From positions 248,001 to 312,000 of the forward strand of contig CAVPCZ010000003.1 of the NCBI GenBank assembly GCA_963702445.1: a stretch of DNA of 64,000 nucleotides. Reading direction: 5' to 3'. The stretch is from CAVPCZ01 sp963702445. Its GTDB lineage: Bacteria; Bacteroidota; Ignavibacteria; UBA10030; UBA6906. Positions 1-8,773 of the stretch are shown in pieces. The position numbers and the translations under genes were made by a program. A model generated the notes under the pieces. It worked only from the letters and a program-made list of their open reading frames with translations, made no database searches and had not been told where the DNA came from. Numbering within the stretch: the first letter of the stretch is position 1; every line of letters begins with the position of its first letter.

Positions 1-110
1 CATGCGGACATGGGCAGGTTGACAGCGATAAGGAACCCGTCATTGATGCATGTCGAGCCCGTCGTGGCGAGAAAACCCAGCAGGATCAGGAGCAGCGCTT
101 TCGTCTTCAT
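1..110 (-). CDS. N-terminus of an exported protein (partial, runs off the left edge)
   Basis: Only the first 36 codons are inside the window. The start at 110 follows a good Shine-Dalgarno (GGAGAA, 4 nt before the ATG). The peptide begins MKTKALLLILLGFLATTGST followed by Cys-Ile-Asn: a basic tip and a hydrophobic core typical of a signal peptide. A Cys follows the core, but the -1 residue is Thr, so it is a poor lipobox and I do not call a lipoprotein. No function can be assigned from so short a piece. It lies 91 nt downstream of the barrel gene on the same strand and could be co-transcribed with it. Confidence 0.6.
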   Translation of the reverse strand, partial: MKTKALLLILLGFLATTGSTCINDGFLIAVNLPMSA

Positions 111-201
111 GTCATTCTCCAAGTGGTTCGATTACACGCCTGTGGTCAGTAATGCTACCGCCGTCCCAACTCTTTGTTCCAGGACACGGGTTGACATGGC
201 A

Positions 202-1119
202 CTACCGGCCGAAGCCGATGCCGCCGGAATAATGGGTCACCGAGCCGAAATTCGCATCGGCAAAGATCTTGAAAATGCCCAGGCTGATTCCCACACCCAT
301 GGTGAAACGGAACGTGTTTGAGCCGGTCAGGTCAAGGTTCACTTCCTCCCGGACGGATGTGTCGGAGGAGTTATAGGTGAGGTTCATCGTGCTCTTTTCC
401 CATGCAACGCCGCCGTAGAGTATCAGAATCTTGATGCTCTTGCTCGCGTGCAGGTTGGCCGTCATCCCTTTGAAGTTGATGATATCGCCCATGGTGAAGC
501 TGTCATAGAAGAATCCCGCGGCAATATCCAGAGGACTCTCGGTAATATACTGGCTGAGGCTATGGTTCGCACCGACCCCCCAGAGCTTCGTGACGGGGAT
601 GGCGCCGTCGTTCATCTCGGGGATGATGGCAAAGCGGAGCAGGACTTCGGTACCGTAAAGCGAGCCGACGCGCAGCTGCGGGACAGCCAGAGGGAACATG
701 GAGGTGTTGATGATCCCGTCGGACCCCTTGAACTCGAGTCCCGCGATCGTCTTGTGCGACACGGTCGATCCTTTGGTGCCGAAGATAGTCGCCGTTTCGA
801 ACGTGCCGGGGTTGAAGCCGGCCGGGGTATTGGCGACATACTTCCGTTGTGCATCCTGGACCACCGACCCCATCGCAATGATGTCGAAACCGAGCGAAAA
901 GCCGGATACGGGAACATAGGCGTTATGGTAATACCCCGCGTGCATGTTCGCTCCGAACATATCCACAAGCGGCTGCAGGTAGCCCGCCACGGTCTGGGAA
1001 CTCTGCTGCTTGATCACGTTTTCCAGATCCGTCTGTGCCTGCACACCCGCCGTGAGGAGCATTATCGCAGCGAGCAGGAACGGCAGGAGTCGAAGCACTG
1101 TTGCATCCGAGCGGTTCAT
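202..1119 (-). CDS. Outer-membrane beta-barrel protein, DUF6588-like
   Basis: A 305-residue intact protein. Residues 1-28 form a signal peptide ending in VQAQ. The rest alternates short polar and hydrophobic stretches rich in Gly, Ser and aromatic residues, as expected for a beta-barrel, and it ends GGIGFGR. The early part (GYLQPLVDMFGANMHAGYY) resembles the Bacteroidota DUF6588 family, whose members have a similar length and no known biochemical role. The start at 1119 is fixed by a strong GGAGGA site. A promoter at 1154-1182 suggests it is transcribed separately from the rluD operon. Barrel and export are seen in the sequence; the family assignment is from memory and moderate. Confidence 0.65.
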   Translation of the reverse strand: MNRSDATVLRLLPFLLAAIMLLTAGVQAQTDLENVIKQQSSQTVAGYLQPLVDMFGANMHAGYYHNAYVPVSGFSLGFDIIAMGSVVQDAQRKYVANTPAGFNPGTFETATIFGTKGSTVSHKTIAGLEFKGSDGIINTSMFPLAVPQLRVGSLYGTEVLLRFAIIPEMNDGAIPVTKLWGVGANHSLSQYITESPLDIAAGFFYDSFTMGDIINFKGMTANLHASKSIKILILYGGVAWEKSTMNLTYNSSDTSVREEVNLDLTGSNTFRFTMGVGISLGIFKIFADANFGSVTHYSGGIGFGR

Positions 1120-1153
1120 GTATCCTCCGGTTGATGGATGGGTTTATGAAAAC

Positions 1154-1182
1154 AATATACGATATGATCCTCTCTCTGACAA
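1154..1182 (-). promoter_or_regulatory. Sigma-70-like promoter for the DUF6588-like gene
   Basis: On the minus strand the -35 is TTGTCA (1177-1182), followed by a 17-bp spacer and the -10 TATATT (1154-1159). It lies about 35 nt upstream of the start at 1119. Both hexamers match the consensus at 5 of 6 positions. Confidence 0.6.
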
Positions 1183-1229
1183 GTCAACGTTTACATGGAG
1201 CGCCGGGTGAAGCTATGAGGCCCCCCCCA

Positions 1230-2199
1230 TCAGCGGGTTCTCCTGCGCAGCGCGCCAAGTACCGCCTCCATGTCGGTTGGGAGCGGTGATGAGAAGGAAA
1301 GCTCTTTGCCCGTTGCCGGGTGTACGAAACCGATGGTGCGGGCATGAAGCGCCTGCCTGTGGATGATCTCCAGGAGGGCCTGCACCTCGGTCTTCTGGCG
1401 CGGTGTTCCCGGACCGTAGAGAATCCGGCGGCCGTTGTATGTCGGATCGCCGAAGACGGGATGCTGTATATGGGCAAGATGCACCCGGATCTGGTGTGTC
1501 CGGCCGGTCCGGAGCCTCAGGCGGAGCAGGGAGAGATAGGAAAACCGTTCCACGACTTCGTACTCGGTTACCGCCGTCTTGCCTCCCTCGATTACGGCCA
1601 TCTTCTTCCGGTCCGACTTGCTCCGTCCCAGATTGGCATCAATGATGCCGGATCGGGGCTCCAGCATTCCCCAGACGATCGCCTGGTATTCCCGTTTGAT
1701 GGTACGCCGGGCGAACTGGCGGGCCAGGTGCGCATGTGCGACGTCGGTCTTGGCCACAACCATCAATCCCGATGTGTCTTTGTCGAGCCGGTGGACGATT
1801 CCGGGCCGTGTGGCGTCCGGCGCCGTGGAGAGCGAGGCACAATGGTGGAGAAGTGCATTCACCAGTGTTCCCGTATAGTTGCCGTAGGCCGGATGGGTCA
1901 CCATTCCCGCCGGTTTGTTGACCACGAGCAGCTGTTCGTCCTCGTACAGCACGTCCACCGGGATTTCTTCGGCTACAACATCGGGAGGCGGCGGCTGGGG
2001 AAGTGTGACGTGGATCACTTCCCCGGGAGCGACGGGGTGGCTGGACCGGACGGGAACGCCGTCCACCAGGACGAGTCCGGCACCGGATGGCTGTCTGGAC
2101 CTTGTTCCGTGTGGCATTCTCGACATGATGTGTCAGGAAGACATCCAGCCGCTCCTTCTTCTTTCCGGCAGGAACGACAATTTCAAACTCCCGTGGCAT
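1230..2199 (-). CDS. rluD: 23S rRNA pseudouridine synthase, RluD family (one frameshift)
   Basis: Isomerises uridines in the 23S rRNA helix 69 region if it is a true RluD. The start at 2199 gives an S4-like RNA-binding N-terminus (ERLDVFLTHHVENATRN). After a 1-nt frameshift near 2090 the protein continues as LVLVDGVPVRSSHPVAPGE, then the catalytic domain with HRLDKDTSGL, where Asp is the catalytic residue, and RTHQIRVHL. Total length near 320 residues is normal for the family. It starts 5 nt after the lspA stop and is last in the yggS-to-rluD operon, a position also held by its Bacillus homologue ylyB. The frameshift is probably a sequence error because both halves are well conserved. RluD versus another RluA-family member cannot be separated with certainty. 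Confidence 0.85.
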
Positions 2200-2204
2200 A
2201 ACGG

Positions 2205-2795
2205 TCAGAGGGTGGGAGAAGGTGGCGGAGGAGCGGATGCCGGTTCATCACGGCGGAGTTCCGGCGCCCCGGTGCTGTGGAAAAGGAGAAGGAGCACCAC
2301 GCCCACCGTGACGCAGGCATCGGCGATATTGAACACCGGCCAGCGGGTGAGCTGGTAGCCGAACAGGTTGATATCGAAGAAGTCCATGTCGAAGAAATCC
2401 ACCACCCGGCCGTAGAAGAGCGGCTGGCTGTAAAACCAGACCCCGTAAAACATGCGGTCGATGAAGTTGCCGATCGCGCCTCCGAGAATCATAGCAAGGG
2501 CAACGCGGAAGCCCAGCGGACTGCGCCGGGCGGAGTAGAGGTAGATGATGATGGCGATGCTGGCGAGGAGGGAGAACATGGCAAAAACCGGTTTCGCACC
2601 GAGATCGATGCTGAAGGCCATCCCGGGGTTTTCGACATATGTCAACCGGAAGAAATCTCCCAGGATTTGCCGGCTGGCGCCGTACGGCATTCCCTGCCAG
2701 GAGATGCCGAGCGCCGGAAGCTCCACGCCTTTCACCAGGAGCTTGGTGACCTGGTCGCAGAGGACGATGAGAAGGGAGAGCAGAAGCACTCGCAC
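2205..2795 (-). CDS. lspA: Lipoprotein signal peptidase (signal peptidase II)
   Basis: Inner-membrane aspartyl peptidase that removes the signal peptide of diacylglyceryl-modified prolipoproteins. The 196-residue protein has four hydrophobic segments. The two catalytic Asp motifs are present: GNFIDR in the middle and FNIADA near the C-terminus. The conserved VENPGMAF is also present. The start is a GTG at 2795, 3 nt after the dksA stop, with an upstream AGGGGA. A periplasmic loop between the catalytic motifs is slightly longer than in E. coli. It sits between dksA and rluD as in Firmicutes. The gene is intact. Confidence 0.95.
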   Translation of the reverse strand: MRVLLLSLLIVLCDQVTKLLVKGVELPALGISWQGMPYGASRQILGDFFRLTYVENPGMAFSIDLGAKPVFAMFSLLASIAIIIYLYSARRSPLGFRVALAMILGGAIGNFIDRMFYGVWFYSQPLFYGRVVDFFDMDFFDINLFGYQLTRWPVFNIADACVTVGVVLLLLFHSTGAPELRRDEPASAPPPPSPTL

Positions 2796-2798
2796 CGG

Positions 2799-3382
2799 TT
2801 ATTTCCCCTGTTTCATGCGTGCCAGGGCCAGCCGTCCGCGTTCGCAGGGCATGTTCGTGTTTTTGAATTCCGCACAGGTCTGTGCGGTCGGGACGGCTTC
2901 CAGGCGTTCTTTGGGAACGAGGAGGCCGCATGCCTTGCAGACACCGTACGTTTTGTTGTCGATCCGCTGCAGGGCGTCGTCGAGCTGCACGATGAACTTG
3001 CTCCCGCGTGACGCGAAGAGAAACGTTTTTTCACGCTCCATCGCATCGGTCCCCTGCTCCATGTGCAGGGAGTAGTTGGAGCTTTCACTCACGTACTCGC
3101 CGGTGGTCACGTCCATGATGCTCTCTTTGAGGTTGTCCAGCTCCTCGAGCGTTTCCTGGCGTTTGGCAAGGATGAGTTCCTTGAACCGGCGCAATTCCTC
3201 GGCCGCATACGTTTTTGGAACGAACAGTTCCCCGGCGATGTGTTTCTCCGTGGCCCCTTTTTCGGCGCGGGTTTTACGGCGCGTCCTGCGGTTTTCTTCG
3301 GCGCGGCCGTTTTTGTCTTCTTGGCCGTCTTGCCGCGCGGCGCGGGTCTTGCCGATGCCGTCTTTGTCGTTTTCTTTGCCAT
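2799..3382 (-). CDS. TraR/DksA-family zinc-finger protein with a Lys/Ala-rich N-terminal tail (one frameshift)
   Basis: DksA-type proteins bind the RNA polymerase secondary channel and modulate transcription initiation. The start at 3382 follows GGAGAAG. Residues 1-45 are rich in Lys, Ala, Pro and Thr, resembling a histone H1-like tail. A 1-nt frameshift lies in the A5G4 run at 3254-3262; after it the protein resumes as GELFVPKTYAAEELRRFKEL and continues through the coiled-coil and zinc domain. In the zinc domain CKAC is present, and the third Cys is in TCAEF, but the usual fourth Cys is Phe; the next Cys is eight residues later. The full protein is about 194 residues, longer than typical because of the tail. 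It lies between ileS and lspA, as does Bacillus ylyA. Confidence 0.8.
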
Positions 3383-3409
3383 GCGTGTTCTTCTCCGGAT
3401 ATGAATACT

Positions 3410-6400
3410 CTAACCGCGCTTCACGCGTGCGATCGACACGGTAACCTGTTCACCGTTGATGTCCAGTGATGTTGTTTGCCCGCCGTCCGCGGGTGTTACG
3501 GAAAACTCTTCTGCAAGGGTTTCATTCATAATATACGTGCGCATGGACTCCAGCCGTCCCAGCAGTATTGATGACGTATCAACGCCGAGCCGGATGCGAT
3601 CCGTCACCGCAAACCCCGCATCCTTTCGCAAATTCTGAATCCGATTGACAAACTCGCGCGCCGATCCCTCGGCGAGCAGCGTCTCATCCAGCTGCGTGTC
3701 GAGTGCAACGGTCAGCGTGCCGTCGGACTCCACCAGCCAGCCCGGAATATCTTCCCGCAGAATCTCCACATCCTCCGGGGTGACCGTCCACGACTGGTCT
3801 CCCGTCACCAGTGCCACGCCGCCGCTGCGTTCCAGCATGGTGATTTCCGCACCGCTCATCTCGCGCACCCGGGCCGCCACCTGCTGGACGGCTTTGCCGA
3901 ATTTGGGGCCGAGCGTCTTGAAATTCGGCTTGGCCTTTTTCTTCACAAGGCCCGATTCGTCCGTGACATACTCGATTTCCTTGACATTGATCTCGTCAAG
4001 GATGATCTCCTGCATCGTGCGCACCGCGGCGCGTTCGCGTGCGTCGGCAATGGGAAGGATCATCCGCCTGAGCGGCTGACGGACCTTCAGATTGGATTTC
4101 ATCCGCATGGCGCGTACGAGCATGACAATCCGTTCCGCGCGCTCCATGCGATCTTCGAGGTCCGCGTCGATCACCCCGCTGTCGGGTACGGGCATCATGG
4201 CCAGATGCACCGAATTCGCAGGGTCGCGCCGGCTGACCGTGTTCAGGTTGCGGTACAGCTCTTCCGCCAGAAACGGTGCGAACGGGGCCATGAGCTTCAC
4301 GACCGTGTCGAGACATTCATACAGCGTCTGATAGGCCGCCAGCTTGTCGGGCCCCATCTCGTTCTTCCAGAACCGCCGGCGGTTGCGGCGCACGTACCAG
4401 TTCGAGAGCATCTCCACCGCGAACTCGCTGACGCTCCGGGCCGCTTTGGTGACATCGTACGCGTCCATGAACGCCGTGTACCGCCCGACCAGCGAATGCA
4501 GTTCCGAGATGATCCACCGGTCAATTTCCTGGCGCTGCGCAACCGGGACAACCGGCTCATTCCAGGTCAGCCGGTCGATATTCGCATACATAGCAAAGAA
4601 CGCATAGGTGTTCACCAGGGTTCCGAAAAACCGGCGCTGCACTTCCACCAGCCCGTCTTCGTCGAACATGGTGGGGCGCCAGGGCGGACTCGTACGTCAC
4701 GAGGTACCAGCGTGCGGTATCCGCGCCGTATTTCGCGAGGATGTCGAAGGGATTGACCGTATTCCCTTTCGACTTGGACATTTTCTGGCCGTCCTTGTCG
4801 AGGATCAGGTCGTTGACGAGCAGATTCTTGTATGCCGGAGCATTGAACAGGAATGTGCCGATGGCATGGAGCGAATAGAACCACCCGCGGGTCTGGTCGA
4901 CGCCTTCACAGATGAAGTCGGCCGGATACTGCTCGCCGGAATCAATGAGGGCCTTGTTCTCGAACGGATAGTGCCATTGGGCGAAGGGCATGGCGCCGGA
5001 GTCGAACCAGACATCGATCAGTTCGGGCACCCGTTGCATGGTGCCGCCGCATGAGCAGGAAAACGTCACCGCATCCACAAACGGCTTGTGCAGGTCAAGC
5101 GGTTCGGGAAGATTGTTCCCCTGGCGCAATTCGTCGATAGAACCGACACATTTCTGATTCTTGCAGCTTTCGCACACCCACACCGGCAGCGGTGTTCCCC
5201 AGAACCGGTCGCGGGAGAGCGCCCAGTCCTTGTTCTCCTCGAGCCAGTTGCCGAAGCGTCCTTCGCCCACTTCCGGCGGGACCCAGTTGATCTGCTTGTT
5301 CATGGCGATCATCCGGTCCGCATAGCTTGTGGTCTTGATATACCACGACTCACGGGCATAGTAGAGCAGCGGGGTCTTGCAGCGCCAGCAATGCGGGTAG
5401 CTGTGGCTGATCGTCTCTTTCTTGTAGAGAATCCCCCGTTCCTTCAGGTTCCTGATGATATCCGGATCCGCGTCGCGGACAAAACGTCCCGCAAACGGGG
5501 CCACTTCCGGTCCGAATTCACCGCTCTTGTTCACCGGATGGATCGTGGGCAGCCCGTATTTCCTGCCCGCCTGGTAGTCGTCCTCGCCATATGCCGGGGC
5601 CATGTGGACAATGCCGGAACCATCTTCGGTCGTCACGAAATCCGCCTCGATCACAAAAAAGGCTCTGGCCTCCACGGGGTGGAAGGAGAAGAGCCGCTCA
5701 TACTCCAGTCCCGCCAGCTCGCGTCCTTTCATCCGGGCGATGACGGTGTATTCGCCTTCAAGCACGGACAGGCGTGCTTCGGCGAGAATCAGCTGTTCTC
5801 CCCGGTGCTCCACTTTCACGTAGGTCACGTCCGGTGCAACAGCCAGCGCAACGTTGGAAATCAGCGTCCACGGGGTGGTTGTCCAGACCAGGAACGATGT
5901 ATCGGGCGCGCCGCTCAGCTTCATGCGCACATAGACGCTCGGGTCTTTCACATCCTGGTAACCGAGTGAGACTTCGTGCGAAGAGAGCGGAGTTTCGCAG
6001 CGCGGGCAGTAGGGCTGGATCTTGTATCCTTTATACATCAGGCCTTCGTCGAAAAACCGCTTGAGTGCCCACCAGACCGACTCGATGTATTCGTTCTCGA
6101 ACGTGACGTAGGGATGGGTGAGATCCACCCAGTAGCCCATCTGTTCCGTCAGCTGTTCCCACTCGGCCTTGTATTTCCAGACCGATTCGCGGCACCTGCG
6201 GTTGAACTCCGCAACGCCGTAGCGAACGATATCCTCTTTATGTTTGAAGCCGAGTTGTTTTTCCACCTCTATTTCCACCGGAAGGCCGTGCGTATCCCAG
6301 CCGGCTTTCCGGTGCACCTGGTAGCCGCGCATGGTCTTGTAGCGGCAGATCAGGTCTTTCAGTGTGCGACTCATGACATGGTGGATGCCGGGCCGTCCGT

Positions 6401-6551
6401 TGGCGGTCGGGGGGCCTTCATAGAAGGTGAATCCCGGCCTGCCTTCACGCGTCGTGATGCTCTGTGCGAAGATCCCGTGTTCTTTCCAGAACGCGAGGAT
6501 CTCCTTTTCGATGGCCGGGTAGGACAGCCGTTCGGATAGCTCTTTGAACAC
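3410..6551 (-). CDS. ileS: Isoleucyl-tRNA synthetase (one frameshift)
   Basis: Charges tRNA-Ile; class I synthetase with an editing domain. The N-terminal catalytic motif is GRPGIHH (HIGH variant) and the second signature is KMSKSKGN. The CP1 editing insertion includes the conserved VWTTTPWTL. A zinc-site CESCKNQKC is seen in the insertion. A 1-nt frameshift in the C-run at 4672-4675 separates the catalytic part from the anticodon-binding domain, which continues as FDEDGLVEVQRRFFGTLVN. Reconstructed length is about 1047 residues, normal for this family. I chose the GTG at 6551, preceded by GAGGA, because the family N-terminus (FKELSERLSYPAIEKEI) begins there. The gene is essential, so the frameshift is almost certainly an error. 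Confidence 0.93.
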
Positions 6552-6585
6552 CGTTAGTCCGTTCCTCTTTCCACAGGGTGACACT

Positions 6586-7407
6586 TCACAGTCGTTCGAC
6601 CACTCCCTTCATGATGGCGGTCAGCTTCGGTTCGGCCTGCCCGGCGACGGCGATGATCTCCGCAACGTTTGCCGGCTGCAGCGCATCGGGGAAGCATTCG
6701 TCGGTGATGATGGAGATGCCCATCACCGCCATGCCCATATGCACGGCAACAATGTTTTCGGGGATGGTGGACATCCCCACCGCATCCGCGCCTATCAGGC
6801 GGAGAAACCGGTATTCGGCGCGCGTTTCAAGGTTCGGCCCGGGTACCGCGACGAACACACCCCGCTCCATCCGGATTTTCAGATCGAGTGCCACCTCATC
6901 CGCCAATGTCATCAACATCCGGCTGTACGGCTCCGACATGTCCGGAAAGCGCGGGCCGAGCGATTCGTCATTCGGACCGATCAGCGGGTTGTCGCCGAGC
7001 AGGTTGATGTGGTCCGTGATGAGCATGAGGTTCCCCTTGCGGAACTGGGGATTCAGGCCCCCGGCGGCATTGGAAATGAGGAGCGTCCGGACGCCGAGGG
7101 ACTTCATCACGCGCACAGGGAACGTCACCTGCTGCATGGTGTAGCCTTCGTAGTAATGGAACCGTCCCTGCATTGCCACGGCGCTCTTCCCGCCGATGGT
7201 ACCGAAGATCAGTTTCCCGTGATGGGACTCCACGGTGGAAACCGGAAAATGGGGGATCTCCGCATAATCGATAACGGTCTCGGCCGTGATTTCTTTCACC
7301 AGTCCGCCGAGGCCGGTCCCCAGAATGATGCCGATGCGCGGGGTGGCCTGTGTGCGCATCCGGAGAGACGTCACCGCCTCGTCGATATGTTTACGGAGTT
7401 CCGTCAT
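6586..7407 (-). CDS. punA: Purine-nucleoside phosphorylase, trimeric class
   Basis: Phosphorolysis of purine (deoxy)nucleosides to base plus (deoxy)ribose 1-phosphate, in purine salvage. The 273-residue protein is intact. Visible motifs are the phosphate loop (GIILGTGLGGL), the His loop SHHGKLIFG, NAAGGLN, the catalytic-Glu region GPNLETRAEYR, and the purine-site GMSTIPE. In the C-terminal base-contacting strand the sequence reads IITDECFPD, with Asp where many 6-oxopurine-specific enzymes have Asn; this could shift base preference. Its start overlaps the divIVA 3' end by 17 nt and it precedes ileS by 34 nt, so it is an insertion into the otherwise Firmicutes-like order. Confidence 0.92.
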   Translation of the reverse strand: MTELRKHIDEAVTSLRMRTQATPRIGIILGTGLGGLVKEITAETVIDYAEIPHFPVSTVESHHGKLIFGTIGGKSAVAMQGRFHYYEGYTMQQVTFPVRVMKSLGVRTLLISNAAGGLNPQFRKGNLMLITDHINLLGDNPLIGPNDESLGPRFPDMSEPYSRMLMTLADEVALDLKIRMERGVFVAVPGPNLETRAEYRFLRLIGADAVGMSTIPENIVAVHMGMAVMGISIITDECFPDALQPANVAEIIAVAGQAEPKLTAIMKGVVERL

Positions 7408-7939
7408 GGTCCAGTGTTCTGGCTATGGCATCAAGGTCAATGTGGTCTTTGCCTGTCCCCGCCGATGGGGGCACCGCGAGTGTCCGGGTGGCGCCGGCTT
7501 CCAGGGATTTCAGGAGATCCAGTTCGGCGCTCAGAATCACGCGCAGCTGGGCGATCAGGGATTCACGGCGGGTGTTGAGGTCAAAGATTTCCGCTTTCAC
7601 CCGGGCAAGATCGGCGTGGGCCCTGTCCACGATTTTCGACGCGGTCTGTTCGGCCTGCCTGGCGATCAACTCCGCCTCTTTGCGGGCCGACTCATAGGTC
7701 TTCCCCGTGGTTTCCTGCGCCTGCAGGAGGGTTTGCTGGAGCGTTTTTTCGATCTGCCGGTAGTCTCTGAGTTGCACCTCCAGCTCGATCGTCCGGTCCC
7801 GCATTTCTTTGCTCGAGCGCAGGAGCTCTTCGAACTCGTTCGCCATCATGTCCATGAAGGTATCGACTTCGACGGGATCATAACCGCGCATGACCCGTTT
7901 GAATTCCTGTTTGCGTATGTCGAGTGGTGTCAGTTTCAT
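7391..7939 (-). CDS. divIVA: DivIVA-domain coiled-coil protein
   Basis: DivIVA proteins bind negatively curved membrane at poles and septa and recruit division or cell-wall factors. The N-terminal signature KLTPLDIRKQEF is followed by RGYDPVEVDTFMDMMANEFE, the membrane-binding segment plus first coil. The rest, to about residue 150, is predicted coiled coil rich in Glu, Arg and Gln. The start is the ATG at 7939 preceded by GGAGG; an in-frame GTG at 7945 overlaps the Shine-Dalgarno and is less likely. About 182 residues, normal length. It lies between yggS and punA-ileS, as DivIVA lies upstream of ileS in Bacillus. The cellular role in this lineage is inferred only. Confidence 0.85.
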   Translation of the reverse strand: MKLTPLDIRKQEFKRVMRGYDPVEVDTFMDMMANEFEELLRSSKEMRDRTIELEVQLRDYRQIEKTLQQTLLQAQETTGKTYESARKEAELIARQAEQTASKIVDRAHADLARVKAEIFDLNTRRESLIAQLRVILSAELDLLKSLEAGATRTLAVPPSAGTGKDHIDLDAIARTLDHDGTP

Positions 7940-7971
7940 ATTCACCTCCGCGGGTGATCCGGCGTGCCGCC

Positions 7972-8667
7972 TCAGGCGTGCCGTACTCGTGAGCCAAAAA
8001 TCGCCGTGCCGATTCGAATGAGCGTCGCACCTTCCTCGATGGCGACTTCAAAATCTCCCGTCATGCCCATCGAGAGGTGCCGCAGATCGAGATTCGGCTG
8101 CGGCCGTTGCGCAAGACTGTCGCGCAGGGTCCGGAGCATCCGGAACATCGGACGGGATCCTTCGGGGTCGGGGAGAAACGGTCCGATGGTCATCAAGCCT
8201 GCGATGCGGATATGGGAGAACTCCTCGAGCGACCGGACGAACTCCGCAACACGGTCCGGCGGCAGGCCGAATTTGGAGGATTCCCCCGTCGTATTCACTT
8301 CCACAAGTGCTTCAATCACCCGTCCCGCATGTGCGGCACGTGCATCGAGCTCCTTCGCAAGCGAACGGCTTTCCAGCGCATGAACCAGATACACCCACTC
8401 CGCAACGGACTTCGCCTTGTTCGACTGCAGGTGCCCGATGAAGTGCCAGCGGACGTCCGGTTCTGTCACCGCCTCACGTTTGCGGAGCGCTTCCTGCACA
8501 TAATTCTCCCCGATATCCCGCACGCCGGCGCGCACGGCTTCCCTGACCATCCCCGCCGGGAAGGTCTTCGTCACTCCGATCAGCGTCACTTCCTCCCTCT
8601 GCCGGCCCACCCGCCGGCATGCAGAGGCGATCCGCTCCTGAACAGCTGCAATATTCGCTGAAATCAT
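7972..8667 (-). CDS. yggS: YggS/PROSC-family pyridoxal-phosphate homeostasis protein
   Basis: Cytosolic PLP-binding protein with an alanine-racemase-like TIM barrel and no known catalytic reaction; it buffers PLP. The Schiff-base Lys is in GVTKTFPAG. Further motifs are IGENYVQEA, HFIGHLQSNK and SMGMTGDFE followed by GTAIFGSR. The protein is about 231 residues and intact. I chose the ATG at 8667 (MISANIAAVQERI) because family proteins begin there. The promoter at 8684-8712 places the transcript start only about 10 nt upstream, and no Shine-Dalgarno is visible. It heads the seven-gene operon ending in rluD. Its Bacillus homologue ylmE also lies upstream of divIVA. Confidence 0.92.
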   Translation of the reverse strand: MISANIAAVQERIASACRRVGRQREEVTLIGVTKTFPAGMVREAVRAGVRDIGENYVQEALRKREAVTEPDVRWHFIGHLQSNKAKSVAEWVYLVHALESRSLAKELDARAAHAGRVIEALVEVNTTGESSKFGLPPDRVAEFVRSLEEFSHIRIAGLMTIGPFLPDPEGSRPMFRMLRTLRDSLAQRPQPNLDLRHLSMGMTGDFEVAIEEGATLIRIGTAIFGSRVRHA

Positions 8668-8683
8668 TGAAAACCAAGATCTT

Positions 8684-8712
8684 AATATAACCTCCCTGCG
8701 CCTCAAAATCAA
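8684..8712 (-). promoter_or_regulatory. Promoter of the yggS-divIVA-punA-ileS-dksA-lspA-rluD operon
   Basis: On the minus strand the -35 is TTGATT (8707-8712), then a 17-bp spacer and the -10 TATATT (8684-8689). The predicted transcript start near 8677 leaves a leader of about 10 nt before the yggS ATG. It is back to back with a plus-strand promoter at 8717-8744. Confidence 0.6.
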
Positions 8713-8716
8713 ACGC

Positions 8717-8744
8717 TTGACTTCACTGGGTTTTTTCGTACCTT
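8717..8744 (+). promoter_or_regulatory. Promoter for the TPR protein gene
   Basis: The -35 is TTGACT (8717-8722), then 16 bp, then TACCTT (8739-8744). The same TACCTT hexamer appears after TTGA-type boxes upstream of dxr and lon, which strengthens an otherwise weak -10. The start codon is 29 nt downstream. Confidence 0.5.
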
Positions 8745-8773
8745 ACTGTTGACGATGCTCGAACGGAGCGGTA

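Noticed and set aside
121..200. tRNA-like T-loop string (GGTTCGATT) near 124
   Set aside because: No acceptor stem, D-arm or anticodon arm can be formed around it.
448..1134. Plus-strand open frame of 228 codons
   Set aside because: It is opposite an intact exported barrel gene with a strong ribosome-binding site; its sequence is charged and low in family features, as typical shadows in GC-rich DNA.
2277..3011. Plus-strand open frame of 244 codons
   Set aside because: It is antisense to lspA and the dksA-like gene, both clearly recognisable.
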